A stretch of DNA of 64,000 nt from Thecaphora thlaspeos (taxonomy: Eukaryota > Basidiomycota > Ustilaginomycetes > Urocystidales > Glomosporiaceae), in assembly GCA_900291925.1 (NCBI GenBank), contig UWYS01000019.1:434001-498000 (forward strand), in the 5' to 3' direction. A program made the position numbers and the translations under genes. Positions 11,156-21,562 of this stretch are shown here, one piece after another (position 1 is the first letter of the stretch; each line of letters starts with the position of its first letter). Under the pieces are notes generated by a model. The model had not been told where the DNA came from. It saw only the letters and a program-made list of their open reading frames with translations, and did not search any database.

Positions 11156-12686
11156 CTCGATGGTCCCGTCGAAAGAGATCCGGAGAAATAGTGAGAAGAG
11201 ATTGGCGGAGGTGAGAGAGGTACGACGGCGTGGGGTTCTGGGCGAGTGCTGCAAAGGAGAAGAGGGGACGATAGCAGCAAGAGCCAGGTGATTAGGCAGC
11301 GGGAAGACGAGGGATACTCAGCAGAGTTGGTATCGCTGATAGGATCTATCGGTACCCACGGTGCAAGAGAGATATTTTATAGCGTAAGGAAAGCGGCTCT
11401 TCCGTGCCAGACGTTGGAGGAGGTAGCGGGAAGCGGGAAGCGGGAAAGGAGCTCGAGTAAGGAATGGGGCTTTCGCGGCCGGTGGGACGCCACACTTAAG
11501 AAGGGGTAGGAGGAGGATAAAGTTGGGATAAGAAGTGTCCCCTTGATCCGAATCGCAGGGCGGAGAAGCGTGAGTGTGAAGGTAAGGAGGAAGAAGGGGT
11601 GGGGACAGTCCGGGCGATTTAGGAGCGCTTTCGCCGTTGTGGGCCAGCGGGCTGAGAAGCGAGGCGGGGCGGGCTAGGGCGAAAGCTCCCATGCCTCTCA
11701 TTTGTCTCACGGGGCGGTGCGGAGCGGAAGTCCTGACCCAAGAGCGGTGCGAAGCGGAAGTCCTATGCCTTGCCTGCGTTATTGTGACCGCAGCCGGTGG
11801 TGGGTTGAGTGGGAAAGAGAGCGCTCGCTGGCAGTCGGGCCCCCACGTTGTTCTCTCAACAAAAGCGCGCTGTGAGAGTTGTTCTTGCTCCTCCCGCTTG
11901 CTGCACAGTTTCCGTCGCACTCCGGTAGCGCTCATTCCGTCTTGCATCGGAGGCTGGGCCTGCAACGCGAGCTGGGCCTCATTCGGGGGTGATCCCCATT
12001 TCGTATGAGGTAGTTGCCCTAGTCTCGGCTTCAGACGGGCCTTGGTCGATGGGACGTGATCACTTCGAGTGAGACGAGGATCGGCACAGCTTTTTTGTTG
12101 CTTCCCCGGTGCTCCGTGTGATGCTGCCTAGAGCTAGCTTGCAAGTCTCTTCTTCGTTGGGGGCCAGACCTCGCCCCCGTCGTGAGCGCTCGCGCCGCGT
12201 CGTCGTGCGTAGTCTCCCGCGGCGTGCCGCTTATTTTTGGTGGCGCCGTGGTAAAGTTTCAGGGCCTTTGGTCTGAGAAAAGGGGTGAAGGAGGGAAAGG
12301 CGGGTCAAAAGGCAAAGCATGCGAGCCCCTTGAGCAGCTCGACGCCCCGTGCTTGAGATGAGAGAGGGGAGCGGAACGCAGTCCACGCCGCTGCGGGGGC
12401 GGATGGCAGCGTCCGCTAGCATACCGAGAGGGCAGCGCGAGGTATCTTGGAAGCTAGGTTCGGCTAACCATATCGTCAAGCCGACTATTCTGCGGCAAGG
12501 AAGCACAGCCGGAAGGAAGATGGACACGTCTAGGATAATGCTGTTGCAGGAGGAGAGTGGCAGAGTGGGAGAGCATGGGAAAGAGAGAGAGAGAGAGAGC
12601 GTATGTGCTTGCTGAAGAAGAGCGACGAGGCATCGAATAAGAGAAAAGGGAAAATGCAGAGGCGCTTGGTATCTGACAACGGCATC
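11156..12686. promoter_or_regulatory. 1.5 kb intergenic region, promoter of the beta-barrel gene
   Basis: This lies upstream of the secreted beta-barrel gene and downstream of the FG nucleoporin gene, both on the minus strand. It contains purine-rich stretches, an (AG)n run at 12582-12599 next to the nucleoporin 3' end, and a short direct repeat reported separately. I found no supported gene. Confidence 0.45.
11714..11764. repeat. Imperfect 21-bp direct repeat, 30-bp spacing
   Basis: Two copies of GCGGTGCGRAGCGGAAGTCC plus a T begin at 11714 and 11744 and differ at one base. They sit about 560 bp upstream of the secreted beta-barrel start codon. They could be a duplicated binding site or simple local duplication. 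Confidence 0.6.
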
Positions 12687-15600
12687 TCAGTTGCGCCTAC
12701 GCTGCCTCAGCGGCTTGATGGCCCTTCCGCCTGGAGTCTGCGCGGCCGGAGCTGCGCCCATGTTGAACAGCCCGCCGGCGGATCCGGGCGGTGTGGCCGT
12801 CACCGCGTCCTGCTGCTGCTGCTGCGGCGCGCCAAACGCCGGCTGGGCAGGCGCAGGGCCGGCATTGAAAGCAAAGGGACTGCCTGCACCGGGCGTAGTC
12901 GGCTGCGATTGCGGAGCGCCAAAGGCGAACGGCGTTGCTGCCGAGTTCGTCGAAGGGGTGACGGCCCCATGCTGGCTGCCGAATGTAAACATGCCACCGC
13001 TGGCGCCCGGCGGCTGCTGCTGCTGCTGCGAGGGCGTGTTCGCTGCCGAGCCAAACGTGAAGCCCTGCGGCTGCGAGGATGCGTTGGGCGTACCGAAGGT
13101 GAACGTAGACGACGACGGCTGCGTCTGCTGCGGCTGTTGCGGCGCACCAAAGGTGAAGGGAGCGGGCGAGGACGGGGTCGAGTCGAAGGGCGTGGGTGCA
13201 GAGCTGCCGCCAAACATGTTGGGCGGCTGGGCAGGCGAGGGCGCCGAAGAGCCAAATGTGAACGCCTTCGAGGGAGCTGAAGTCGCCCCGGGGGCGGCAG
13301 CGGGAGCGGGCGCGGGCGAGCCAAACATGCTCGTCGAACCAGACGGAAGCGCGGCAGCACCGAATTTTGGCGTTTGCGGATTGGACGAGCCGCCTCCCGC
13401 TTCTGCAGCGGGAGCGCCGAAGCTGAACATCACCGGCTTTGAGGCCGGCACGCCGGAGCTCGTCCCGTTCGCACCAGCGGCAGACGCACCCCCTCCAAAT
13501 GGAGACGCGCCGCCGTTGGCCGTTCCGTTGGCAGCGCCAACGGTGGCCGGCGTGGAAGCACCGAAGGTGAACTTGGGCACGGAAGGAACGGCAGCACCGG
13601 CACCAACGCCCGCACCGGCGGTGGGCGAGTCCTCCATCATCTCGCTGTTCCCGAACGTCTGGGCCGGCGTGCCAAATCCGGTGAAGGATGGGGCAGGGAC
13701 CGGCGTAGCGGGCGCCGGCGGAGATGACGACGATGCGGGAGCGCCAAACGTAAAAACGCCAGATGTCTTGGCAGCGGCGGGCGTGGTGCTCCCGGACGGC
13801 GTACTAAATGAGAACGATGGCTTTGGCGCCTCGGTGCTCGGCGACAGAGCGGCAGGCTTTCCCTCGTCGGCAGCGCCGGCAGGCTTTCCGAACGTGAAAG
13901 ATGGCGAGCTCGCGCCAGTAGCAGCAGCGGGCGCCGCCGGTGATGAGAAGGAGAATGGCGATCCTTGCTTCGACTCGCTCGGCTTTGGAGCGTCAGTCGA
14001 CGAAGCGGAGGCTCCCGACGAGCCGAAAAAGTTAGGTATCTTGGCAGCCGACACCGCTGATGGAACAGTCTTTTCCTTGTCGTCAATGGGAGCGGGCGAG
14101 GCCGCAGGCTTTCCGAAGCCGCCGAAGGATGACGTGGACGACGCTGCTGCACCAGAGGCCGGCGCTCCAAACGCAAAGGTGAGTGCGGCGGGCTTTGCGA
14201 CCGCAGCCTCAGGCGCGTCCTTCTTGTCTCCGGCTTGCGCGTCAGTAGCCGACCCGAACGAGAAGGGCTTGTGCGAGGCGCCGGCGGCCGCAGCAACGGG
14301 GGCCGGGGCAGGCGCGGCACCGAAGGAGGAGGGAGCGGCAGCCGCGGGCGTGCTCTCCTTCTTAGCGGGCGCAGCACTGCTGGCGGGCGGTGCACCGAAA
14401 GAGAAGCCGCCCGCCGGCTTGGCTAGCTCTGCTTCCTTCTTCTCCGCCGACGAAGCTGCCGCAACAGGCTCCCCGAAACCGGTGAAGGCAGGTATGCCCT
14501 CCGGTTTGCCAAAGCTGAAGCTGGCGCCTGTGCTCTTTGGCGGCTCAGCAGCGGGCTCGGCGGCGGCTTTGGACAGCGCGCCACCGAAGAAGTTGGGGAC
14601 AGGTCCGGACTTTTTCTCGTCTTCGGCCGGCTTGACGGACTCTGCTGGCGTGGAAAAGAAGTTCGACGTGGCAGGAGCCAGCTTGCTCGCTGCGGCGGCG
14701 GCGGGCGCCTTGGCCTCGTCCAGCTTTGGCGCACTGAAGGAGAACGACGGCTTCGGATTCTCCTTTGTGGGAGCGGTGAAAGAGAAGCTCGAAGCGGGCG
14801 CAGGTTTCGCTGCCGAGGCATTCGAGGGTGCCGGGGCCGAGAAACCTCCCAGCCTGCCCAGCAGCGGCGACGACGACTCCGAGCCGCCGTTTGCCGGCTC
14901 GTCCTTCTTCTGCCCATCCTCGCCAGGAGCAGCGCCAACAGCGCCAAACGAGAAGCTCAGCGCAGGCTTAGCAGTCTCGGTGGCAGCGGGCTTCGTTGGA
15001 GGTTTCGAGGCCGCCGAGTCGCCGCCGCCGAAGGAGAGGCCGGTGGGGAAGAGGTTGGTCGGCAGCCTGATCATGCTCAGATCTTCGGCGTCCGGCAGGT
15101 CTTCGTCCTCGTCGAGATCCTCCTCCCACGCCGAAATGCGCCCCGATGACTGGTGGGTGCGGAACTTCTTGACGGCGCTCTGCCTCAGTGACGACTTCTC
15201 GCGCCCGCCGTCGGCGCCATCAGCCTGGGTGGTGCGCACCGAGAAGTTGTCCTTCTTGGGTGCCGGTGCCGGGGCGCCCTGTGCACCCGTCGGCTTAGCG
15301 GCGGCCAGACTGATCCTCTGAGAGGACGGCTTCGACGCCGCCGCCGCCGCTGCTGCTGCTGCTGCTGACGCCGGCGCAGGCGCTGCGTTTTCCACATTGG
15401 GCTTCGCTGGCTCTGTGCGCTGGGCCGATGCAGCCGCCGCAACCGGCTCTACATCCGCTCTCGCCTTGGGCTGTTGTGCCTTGGTCCTGGCATTGCTCTG
15501 CGGCTTCGCGGCGACGGCGTCTTCATTGTCCATCTCCTCGTCCTCGTTGCTCTCCCCGCCGTCCCGTGCTCGAATCCTGCGCGAGCGCCTCACCGGCTGC

Positions 15601-17804
15601 TGCCTGGTGGCTCGCTTCCGCGGCGGGGCGGGCTCCTCGTCGGTCTCTGTCTCGGAGTCTTGCATCCCCTTCACGTCCTCCTCCTCGCCATGTCGGTGGT
15701 AGAGTTCGTCGCCAGAGACGTCATCGGCCTCGACTGGCTGGGGTGTCGGACGCGATCGCCGCAGCTTGGCACGGAGGCTGAGTGGCTCGTCTGCCGTCTG
15801 CTGGCTCAGGGCCAGCTTGCTCTTGCGCAGGGCGCGCGAGTAAGGGGCGACACCGACCGACTGGAGGCGGCCATGAAGATTGGCGCTGGCGGATCGGTCT
15901 GAGACTGGGGCGGGCACCGAGACGGCCTGGAGCATCCGCGATGCCGTCGACGAACCCGCAACGCTCGACCCGACGCGGCCGGCCCTCGAGGGGCCCTTCA
16001 TGCTCTCCAGCACGCCGAGCAGCCTCTCTGCCTCGTTCTTTGGCGACGGCGGCCTCGGCTCGCGTGCCCGGAGCTCCTCCTGGCTGACGAAGCCCAGCTG
16101 CGGATGCCAAACCATCTGTCGCTTTTGAGCGCTCTGTCGGAGGGCGGAAAAAGTGTGGTAGATGGGACCATAAACGACAGACGATCAGCCCCGTTTCGGT
16201 CGGCATGTACCGTTTGACCCGCACCAATCTTAACGAGATCCCAGGCCGATACTCACCGCAGTGATCGAGCGATCCTCATCGCCATCGATGCTCATGTCGA
16301 TGTCGCGCTTGCCCAGCTTGCTCGGCGTCAGCGACATAGTCTCGTCTGCCGCCACGCTGCCAGCTCTCGAGCCCCGCGGATCGCTAAAGATGCTCATCCC
16401 GAGCGACCTTGGCACGACGCCGGGAAGAGTCCGGGTGGCGATGTACTCGCGCATCATGTAGTCGCCCGGCCCGGGCGACCGCGACGCTGCCAGTCCGAGC
16501 GAGCCCCAGTCCCTTCGCTGCTTGGGCGTGGTGCCCCTCATTGCGGGCGACGAGGCGCGGTAGCTCCCGTTGGCGGCGACGCTTCTCGGCCCCAGGCTCC
16601 CGCCGCGGAACGGCTGCGGGCTGAGGCCGACCTCTGAGCCGAAAGAGGGTCCCAGCGATGAGCGGCCCGCTCGAGGGGCGAGCGGACTGCGTGTCGCCAG
16701 CTGGAAGGGCGAGGCGGTCGGGGGTAGGCCGAAGCTGCTGCGCGCCACCCTCCGCTCGTTGCCGTATCCGAACGCAAACGACGGGCTGCTCTGACTCGGC
16801 GACATTCGGGCGTCAAGGCCGTCGTCTGGTCGCAAGGATGTGCCGCGCCTGTAACCGACCGTAGCAAAGGCGCCGGCGTGCGAACCGGAAGCGGCCAGCG
16901 GGCTCTGCCCTACCGAGAGGCGCTGCCTGGTCCTGGCCAAGGCACCCGAGGCGGCCGGAGAGGGCGAGCGGCTCTTGAGGAGCTCCATCTGGCTATCGTC
17001 CGGCTCGGTCCGTCCCAGGTCGAGAACCCGTCGCGAGGTGCGAGACCTCGTCATGGGAAACTGGAGAGCGCCGCCCGCCGTAGCAGGGTCGTCGCCGCCG
17101 CGCGAAAGACGGGATGACGAGGCTACCGGAGGAGGGGAGAGCGCGGACCTCGCGGCTGCTGTCCTGGCGCTGCGCCTCAGCACGGGCTCGTCCTGCTGCT
17201 GCTGCTGCTGCTGCTTCTCACGTCGAACTTCGCCGCCTTGGCTCTCGAGATCGTTCCTCTGCTGCGGTGATCCGAGTACGCCAACGGCCAGACGAGCGCC
17301 GATGGCTCTGGCTGCTAGCGAGGGTGCCTCACGCTCGATGTCGTCGACATGATTCTTTGCGGTGCTGCTGCTGGCCTCGTGAGCGGCTCGTTTCCGAGCG
17401 ATCGAGGCGAGCGAGTTTGACGACGATGACGATCGCGGCATGCCTGCATCATCGAGGTCGGACTTTGCCGCGGTGGACGAGCTGGCGAGCCAGCTGAGCG
17501 GCCTAGAGAAGGCCTTGCCGACGCTTCCAAGCAGGGCGAGCGGCGAAGCGGCACGAAGCGACGAGAAGGGCGACTTGGCCTCATTGGCGCCGGATACCGC
17601 CAAGCTGCGGCCGGGCGTCCTTGGCTGGACAGCGGCGAGGTCTGACGACGACCCCGATATCACGGGGATGAGGCCAGCGGCAGAGCTGCGCCGCGAGTAG
17701 GGCTTCAGCGACGAGGTCCGATTTTGCCTGGCGGCCAGTCGGGCGCGGACGGGTCCCGATAGTGGCTTGGCCGGCGAGTCCGGGTACTGGGCCGGGAAGT
17801 CCAT
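12687..17804 (-). CDS. FG-repeat nucleoporin, Nup1/Nup153-like
   Basis: Two exons (16257-17804 and 12687-16133) give 1664 residues. Exon 1 encodes a Ser/Arg-rich N-terminal third with motifs such as PVRARLAARQNRTSSLK. The splice joins SITA to SAQKRQMVWHPQLGFVS, a block like the start of the Nup1/Nup124 conserved region. From about residue 890 to 1640 there are dozens of FSFG, FTFG and FGAP repeats in Ala/Pro/Ser spacers, the hallmark of nucleoporins that bind transport receptors. The chain ends in a basic tail, GGRAIKPLRQRRRN, which resembles importin-binding tails of nuclear-basket Nups. The protein should sit on the nuclear face of the pore and act in import and mRNA export. FG-nucleoporin is secure; the exact orthologue is inferred from architecture. 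Long open frames antisense to the FG region are composition artefacts. Confidence 0.85.
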
Positions 17805-19381
17805 GGCTTGTCTCGTTTTGTAGTGTTGGTGGTCGGATGGTCCCGACGGTGTGGGACGGCCGCGGATCGCCCGGTCGGGTGCTGCGAGGTCGGATCGGAG
17901 GTGTGTCGGAGGGGGGTCAAGACCGGATGCCGGTCCAGAGAGGCGTTGGTGGTTAGTGCAGTGGTGGATTATCGTCTCCGCGGTACAGCATGTGAAGTCG
18001 AGCCCAGGGTGTAGCGGCTCTTCCGATGTGAGAGGGAGCAGATGTTCCGGTGTCGTCTCGTCGTCTGGAGGCGTCGTTGTCGGCGGCCTGGTGAGCTGCA
18101 GTGGGCGAATGTCGGCGGTCGGGCAATTGGTCGGTCGATGGCAGTGATCGGTGGTCGAAGTGTTGATGGTGCTCTTTTAGTCGGTCGGTGGTGGCGGTGG
18201 CAGTGATGCTGGCGGCGGTGTGATGGGTGTCGATTGGTGGAGGGGCAGGGCTGCTTGTCGGATGGGAAGGCTGATGGGATGTCGAAAGGGTGACGTCGTG
18301 TGTGTGTGTGTCGATTGGAACTCGCCTGGTCTTCTCGGTCTCGCTCGCCGTTGGGTGCACCTCTTCTTGGTAGAGACCAGAAGCGACCTCTCTTTTTTCT
18401 CGTTTTTCCCGAAAAAAGTTGAAGGCGGGACCTTGATCGACTGACCGCGCGTCAGCACTCAGCCAGGCTAAGCTTAGAGGATGTGCGAGGCGCAGCGGCA
18501 CGAGGCACATTTTGTCGCACGAGAAAGGGCTAACTGCGCTTTCTGCTCTCTTTATCCTCTTGCTCTCCTCACCCCGATGTGAAGACGCTGACCGTGCGGC
18601 GAACCCGGCCTATGCACCAGCGACTCGACGGTCAGGTTACAGGCTAGACGGCTTTCTCTCTGCACACGGCTGCCAGCAGCCTCTCGAGAGCCATGGTGGC
18701 CTATAGACGTATCGATGCCGAACAGTTCAGCGGTGGTAGGGAGGGGATGTTGGGAGGATTAGACTACAAAGTGCGGTGCGGTTCGAGATGGGCAGGACGG
18801 GGGTGGAGCCAGGACGGAATAGGGTCGAGAAGGGCCATAGGACAGAGAGAAGGTAGCCCCGCTCCGCATGATCGGCCAGGATCGAAAAGAGAGGAGCGGC
18901 GGGGGACAGCGCATCGACAAATATATCGGAGATCCTCACGAGTAGCGAAGACCCACCCTGCAGGGACGAGCCGGACAAAGGAAGAGGCTGGAAAGTAGCG
19001 GCTCGACCGGGCTTGATCGCAAGGTGACGGTTGACACTCTCGTCTAGATCAGACAGGAGTCCGAGCCTCGTCTCGCCTCGCCCTAGATAGCGGAGGGGGA
19101 AGTTGCGACCGTAAGCTGGTTCGCAGGGCCGCTTGCCCCACGGCTGCCCGCGACATTTGCTGAACCTCGTCGTTGCTGCCTCGCAGTCCCGACGTCCGGG
19201 TCCCCTCGCCGCGGTCGAGTCCGACTGGCGGCGCAAGCTCGCTGCATGATCCAGTCGCGCCTGCTGCCTTTCATCCGTCCTCTGCGGCGCCGGCCAAGTC
19301 TCAACTGGTAACGAGAATGGAAAGGACACGGGAGTGTGGGGACGGGCGAAGCCTAAAGGGTCGAGCGGGAGAGAGGGGTAT
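17805..19381. promoter_or_regulatory. 1.6 kb intergenic region with a GT microsatellite
   Basis: This lies between the nucleoporin start and the last exon of ATG8, both on the minus strand. A (GT)n run sits at 18299-18310. The stretch near 18180-18250 is GGT/GTG-rich on the plus strand. No gene is supported; frames are short and without motifs. Confidence 0.45.
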
Positions 19382-20413
19382 TTATTGGCGTCCACTACGG
19401 GGGATCGGCACGGTGCACAAAGGACAGAGAGGCGAGGCGAAGCGAGACAAGATTGATGTCAGCTCAAAGTACCAACGGACGTGCGCCTTCGGATGGTGCG
19501 GTTGACAAGCATCTCCGACTTACAAGGTGTTCTCTCCCGAGTAGCTGACGTAGAGGAAGCCGTCCTCGTCCTTGTGCTCCTCGTAGATGGCGCTCATGAG
19601 CGCGGCCGTGGCCGGGAGCACCTCATCGACAAAGATGAAGATGGCCTTCTCGGGTGCGAGCTTGATCCTCTTGCGGATCACGTAGACGAACTGGCCGACG
19701 GTGAGATCCTGTGTGAGGAAGGGCCGCAATGAACAGCGAGCCGGGCCGGATCAGCGTGACGCTCTAATCGCTGGGCAAGCGGATGCGCTCTCTCTCTCTC
19801 TTCTCTCTCTGTCCCGTTCCTTTCCCGTTCCATCTCCCTTTCTCGTACGTCTCTGATACGCACTGATGGTACAAGGTACTTCTTCTTATCGATCGTCGGG
19901 ATGTCGGTGCGATCGGCCTTCTCGCAGATGACCTGGCGGAGAGGTCAGCGACATCAAGGCCATGGAAGGGGGAGGAAAGGTAAAGACGGCGGTAAGTGTC
20001 ATAACCGATACAAGATGCGCATCGCCGTGCCAGTCATGCCTGGATGGGCGGGTCAAGTCGCACTCACGGGGATCCTGTCGGGGTACTTCTGTCGGATCCG
20101 CTCGGCCTCGGCCTTTCGCTTCTCTGTGCGGTGTGTGCGGTCGGATGGCCGAAAGGCGAGCCTCTGCTTTATTAGATGCTGTCCAGCGGGATTGGCTCTG
20201 AGTCATGGTCCGAAGCTGTGAACAGCCTTGCGATGCTCCCTGCGGTCCTAGCTTGCCCCCACTCCTGAATCTCCCCTTCCTCTTCGTCCTCTCCTCCTCG
20301 CTATCCGACCTTTGGCGCTGTGCTGCGGCAGCGGTAGGAAGTACCGGCGGCGCGGCGTCGATGGCAGGGTGACACTCACCAAAGGTGTGCTCGTTCTTGA
20401 AAGTGGACCTCAT
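19382..20413 (-). CDS. ATG8: Autophagy ubiquitin-like protein Atg8
   Basis: Five exons: 20380-20413, 20068-20123, 19864-19932, 19524-19708 and 19382-19394, giving 118 residues. The spliced product starts [20 protein letters not shown] and contains [33 protein letters not shown] and [10 protein letters not shown], the near-invariant Atg8/LC3 sequence. The terminal exon has only 13 nt (one base, then Gly, Arg, Gln, stop). It completes Phe115-Gly116-Arg117-Gln118, so Atg4 would remove the last two residues and expose Gly116 for attachment to phosphatidylethanolamine. Without that exon the protein would read through the donor, end in Leu and lack the essential Gly. Atg8 drives autophagosome expansion and cargo capture. 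The stop codon lies inside an AATAAA hexamer on the minus strand. SPT16 is divergently arranged upstream. Confidence 0.96.
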
Positions 20414-21562
20414 CGTGTGCGTTGGTCTTGTTGGGTGCCGAGGGTAGAGAACTAATGCAGACGGTGGCGGTGGTCGTGGTGGTGCGAGCGTGTGCGCCGA
20501 AAAGCTGAGCTGGAGTCGTCAAGAGGCCGCTATCTGGTTGATTGCGTGCTACAGGCGCAAGCGATTGTCAGTCAGGTGAGTCGACGGTCTCGGGGTTGGT
20601 CTGCGGGCGGATACGGGAGGGCGAGCTGTCTGCGAGGTCTGCGGTGTCTTGGTATGGGCGGTAAATGGTGGCCGCTAAGATGGTGGTGGGTCGGCGAAAG
20701 AGAGGGGGAGGGGGCAAGGGGAGCGGTGTGTTGTAGCACACGCCGTGGGCCTCGCCCCGCCCTCGACTCGACTCGACTCGCACACTCACAATCGTCACCC
20801 GCCGTGCCCACCACGGAGCGGGCCAGCCAAACTGGCTGCGAGCCGGATGCGCGCCGCTCTGCCGTGCCCGCCTGCCCCGCGCCTCCGCCTCCGCCTGCGC
20901 TGGATCTTTTTTGACCGTTGAACCCTGGCCGGCCTGCCCTCTCTTTGTTGCACTTTCTCCCCTTCGCTCGCCCTTGTCCCCCTGCCCCTGGACGCACGAG
21001 CCGGTCGACTCGGGCGCGCAAGAGGCAGCGTGCTGCGCCTCCACACAAGATGCTCGGTTCCGCCGCTCGACTAGGCCGCGCGCCAGGCGGGCAGGCGGAA
21101 AGCGCGACACCACGCGCCTTTTCTCTTTGTCCTGCTTCGCGGGCGGCGCAGCAGGCTCCTTCGAAGGGAAAAGGTCGAGGCTGAGCGCTGGCCCTCGTCC
21201 CCCTCCTCACTCGCCGCTCCCTCCTTCTCGCCTCCACCACCACGCCGCCTCTCCTCGCCATCGCGCATTCCCCCGTCACGACCTTCCGGCTCTTCTCCGT
21301 GAGACACTGCAACCTATCTCAAACACGCCTCGCGAAGCCTAGCTCGGCACACTAGCGCACTCCCCCTGCTCCGCAAGCACAAGTGAGGGGCCCGACCGTC
21401 GATTGATCCGCCGCGACAGCTCTCAAAGACCGGTCGCGAGTCTAGCTGCGCCTGCTCTTGGCGACCCATCATCGCTTCTACTTCGCTCTGGCTTAGGCGA
21501 CCTCGCGACCGCCGAATCACTCCGACCTCCGCCCCGCAGGCAGTCCAGACCGGACCTACATC
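20414..21562. promoter_or_regulatory. Divergent promoter region between ATG8 and SPT16
   Basis: About 1.15 kb separates the two start codons. It is GC-rich with a CT-rich leader before SPT16. No TATA box is evident. Overlapping open frames on both strands have no recognisable domains and are best read as chance frames in GC-rich DNA. Confidence 0.5.

Noticed and set aside
12691..15321. An 876-residue open frame antisense to the FG nucleoporin
   Set aside because: It is exactly antisense to the repeat region, is Ala/Gly/Pro-rich and arises from the biased codons of the sense strand. No domain is present.
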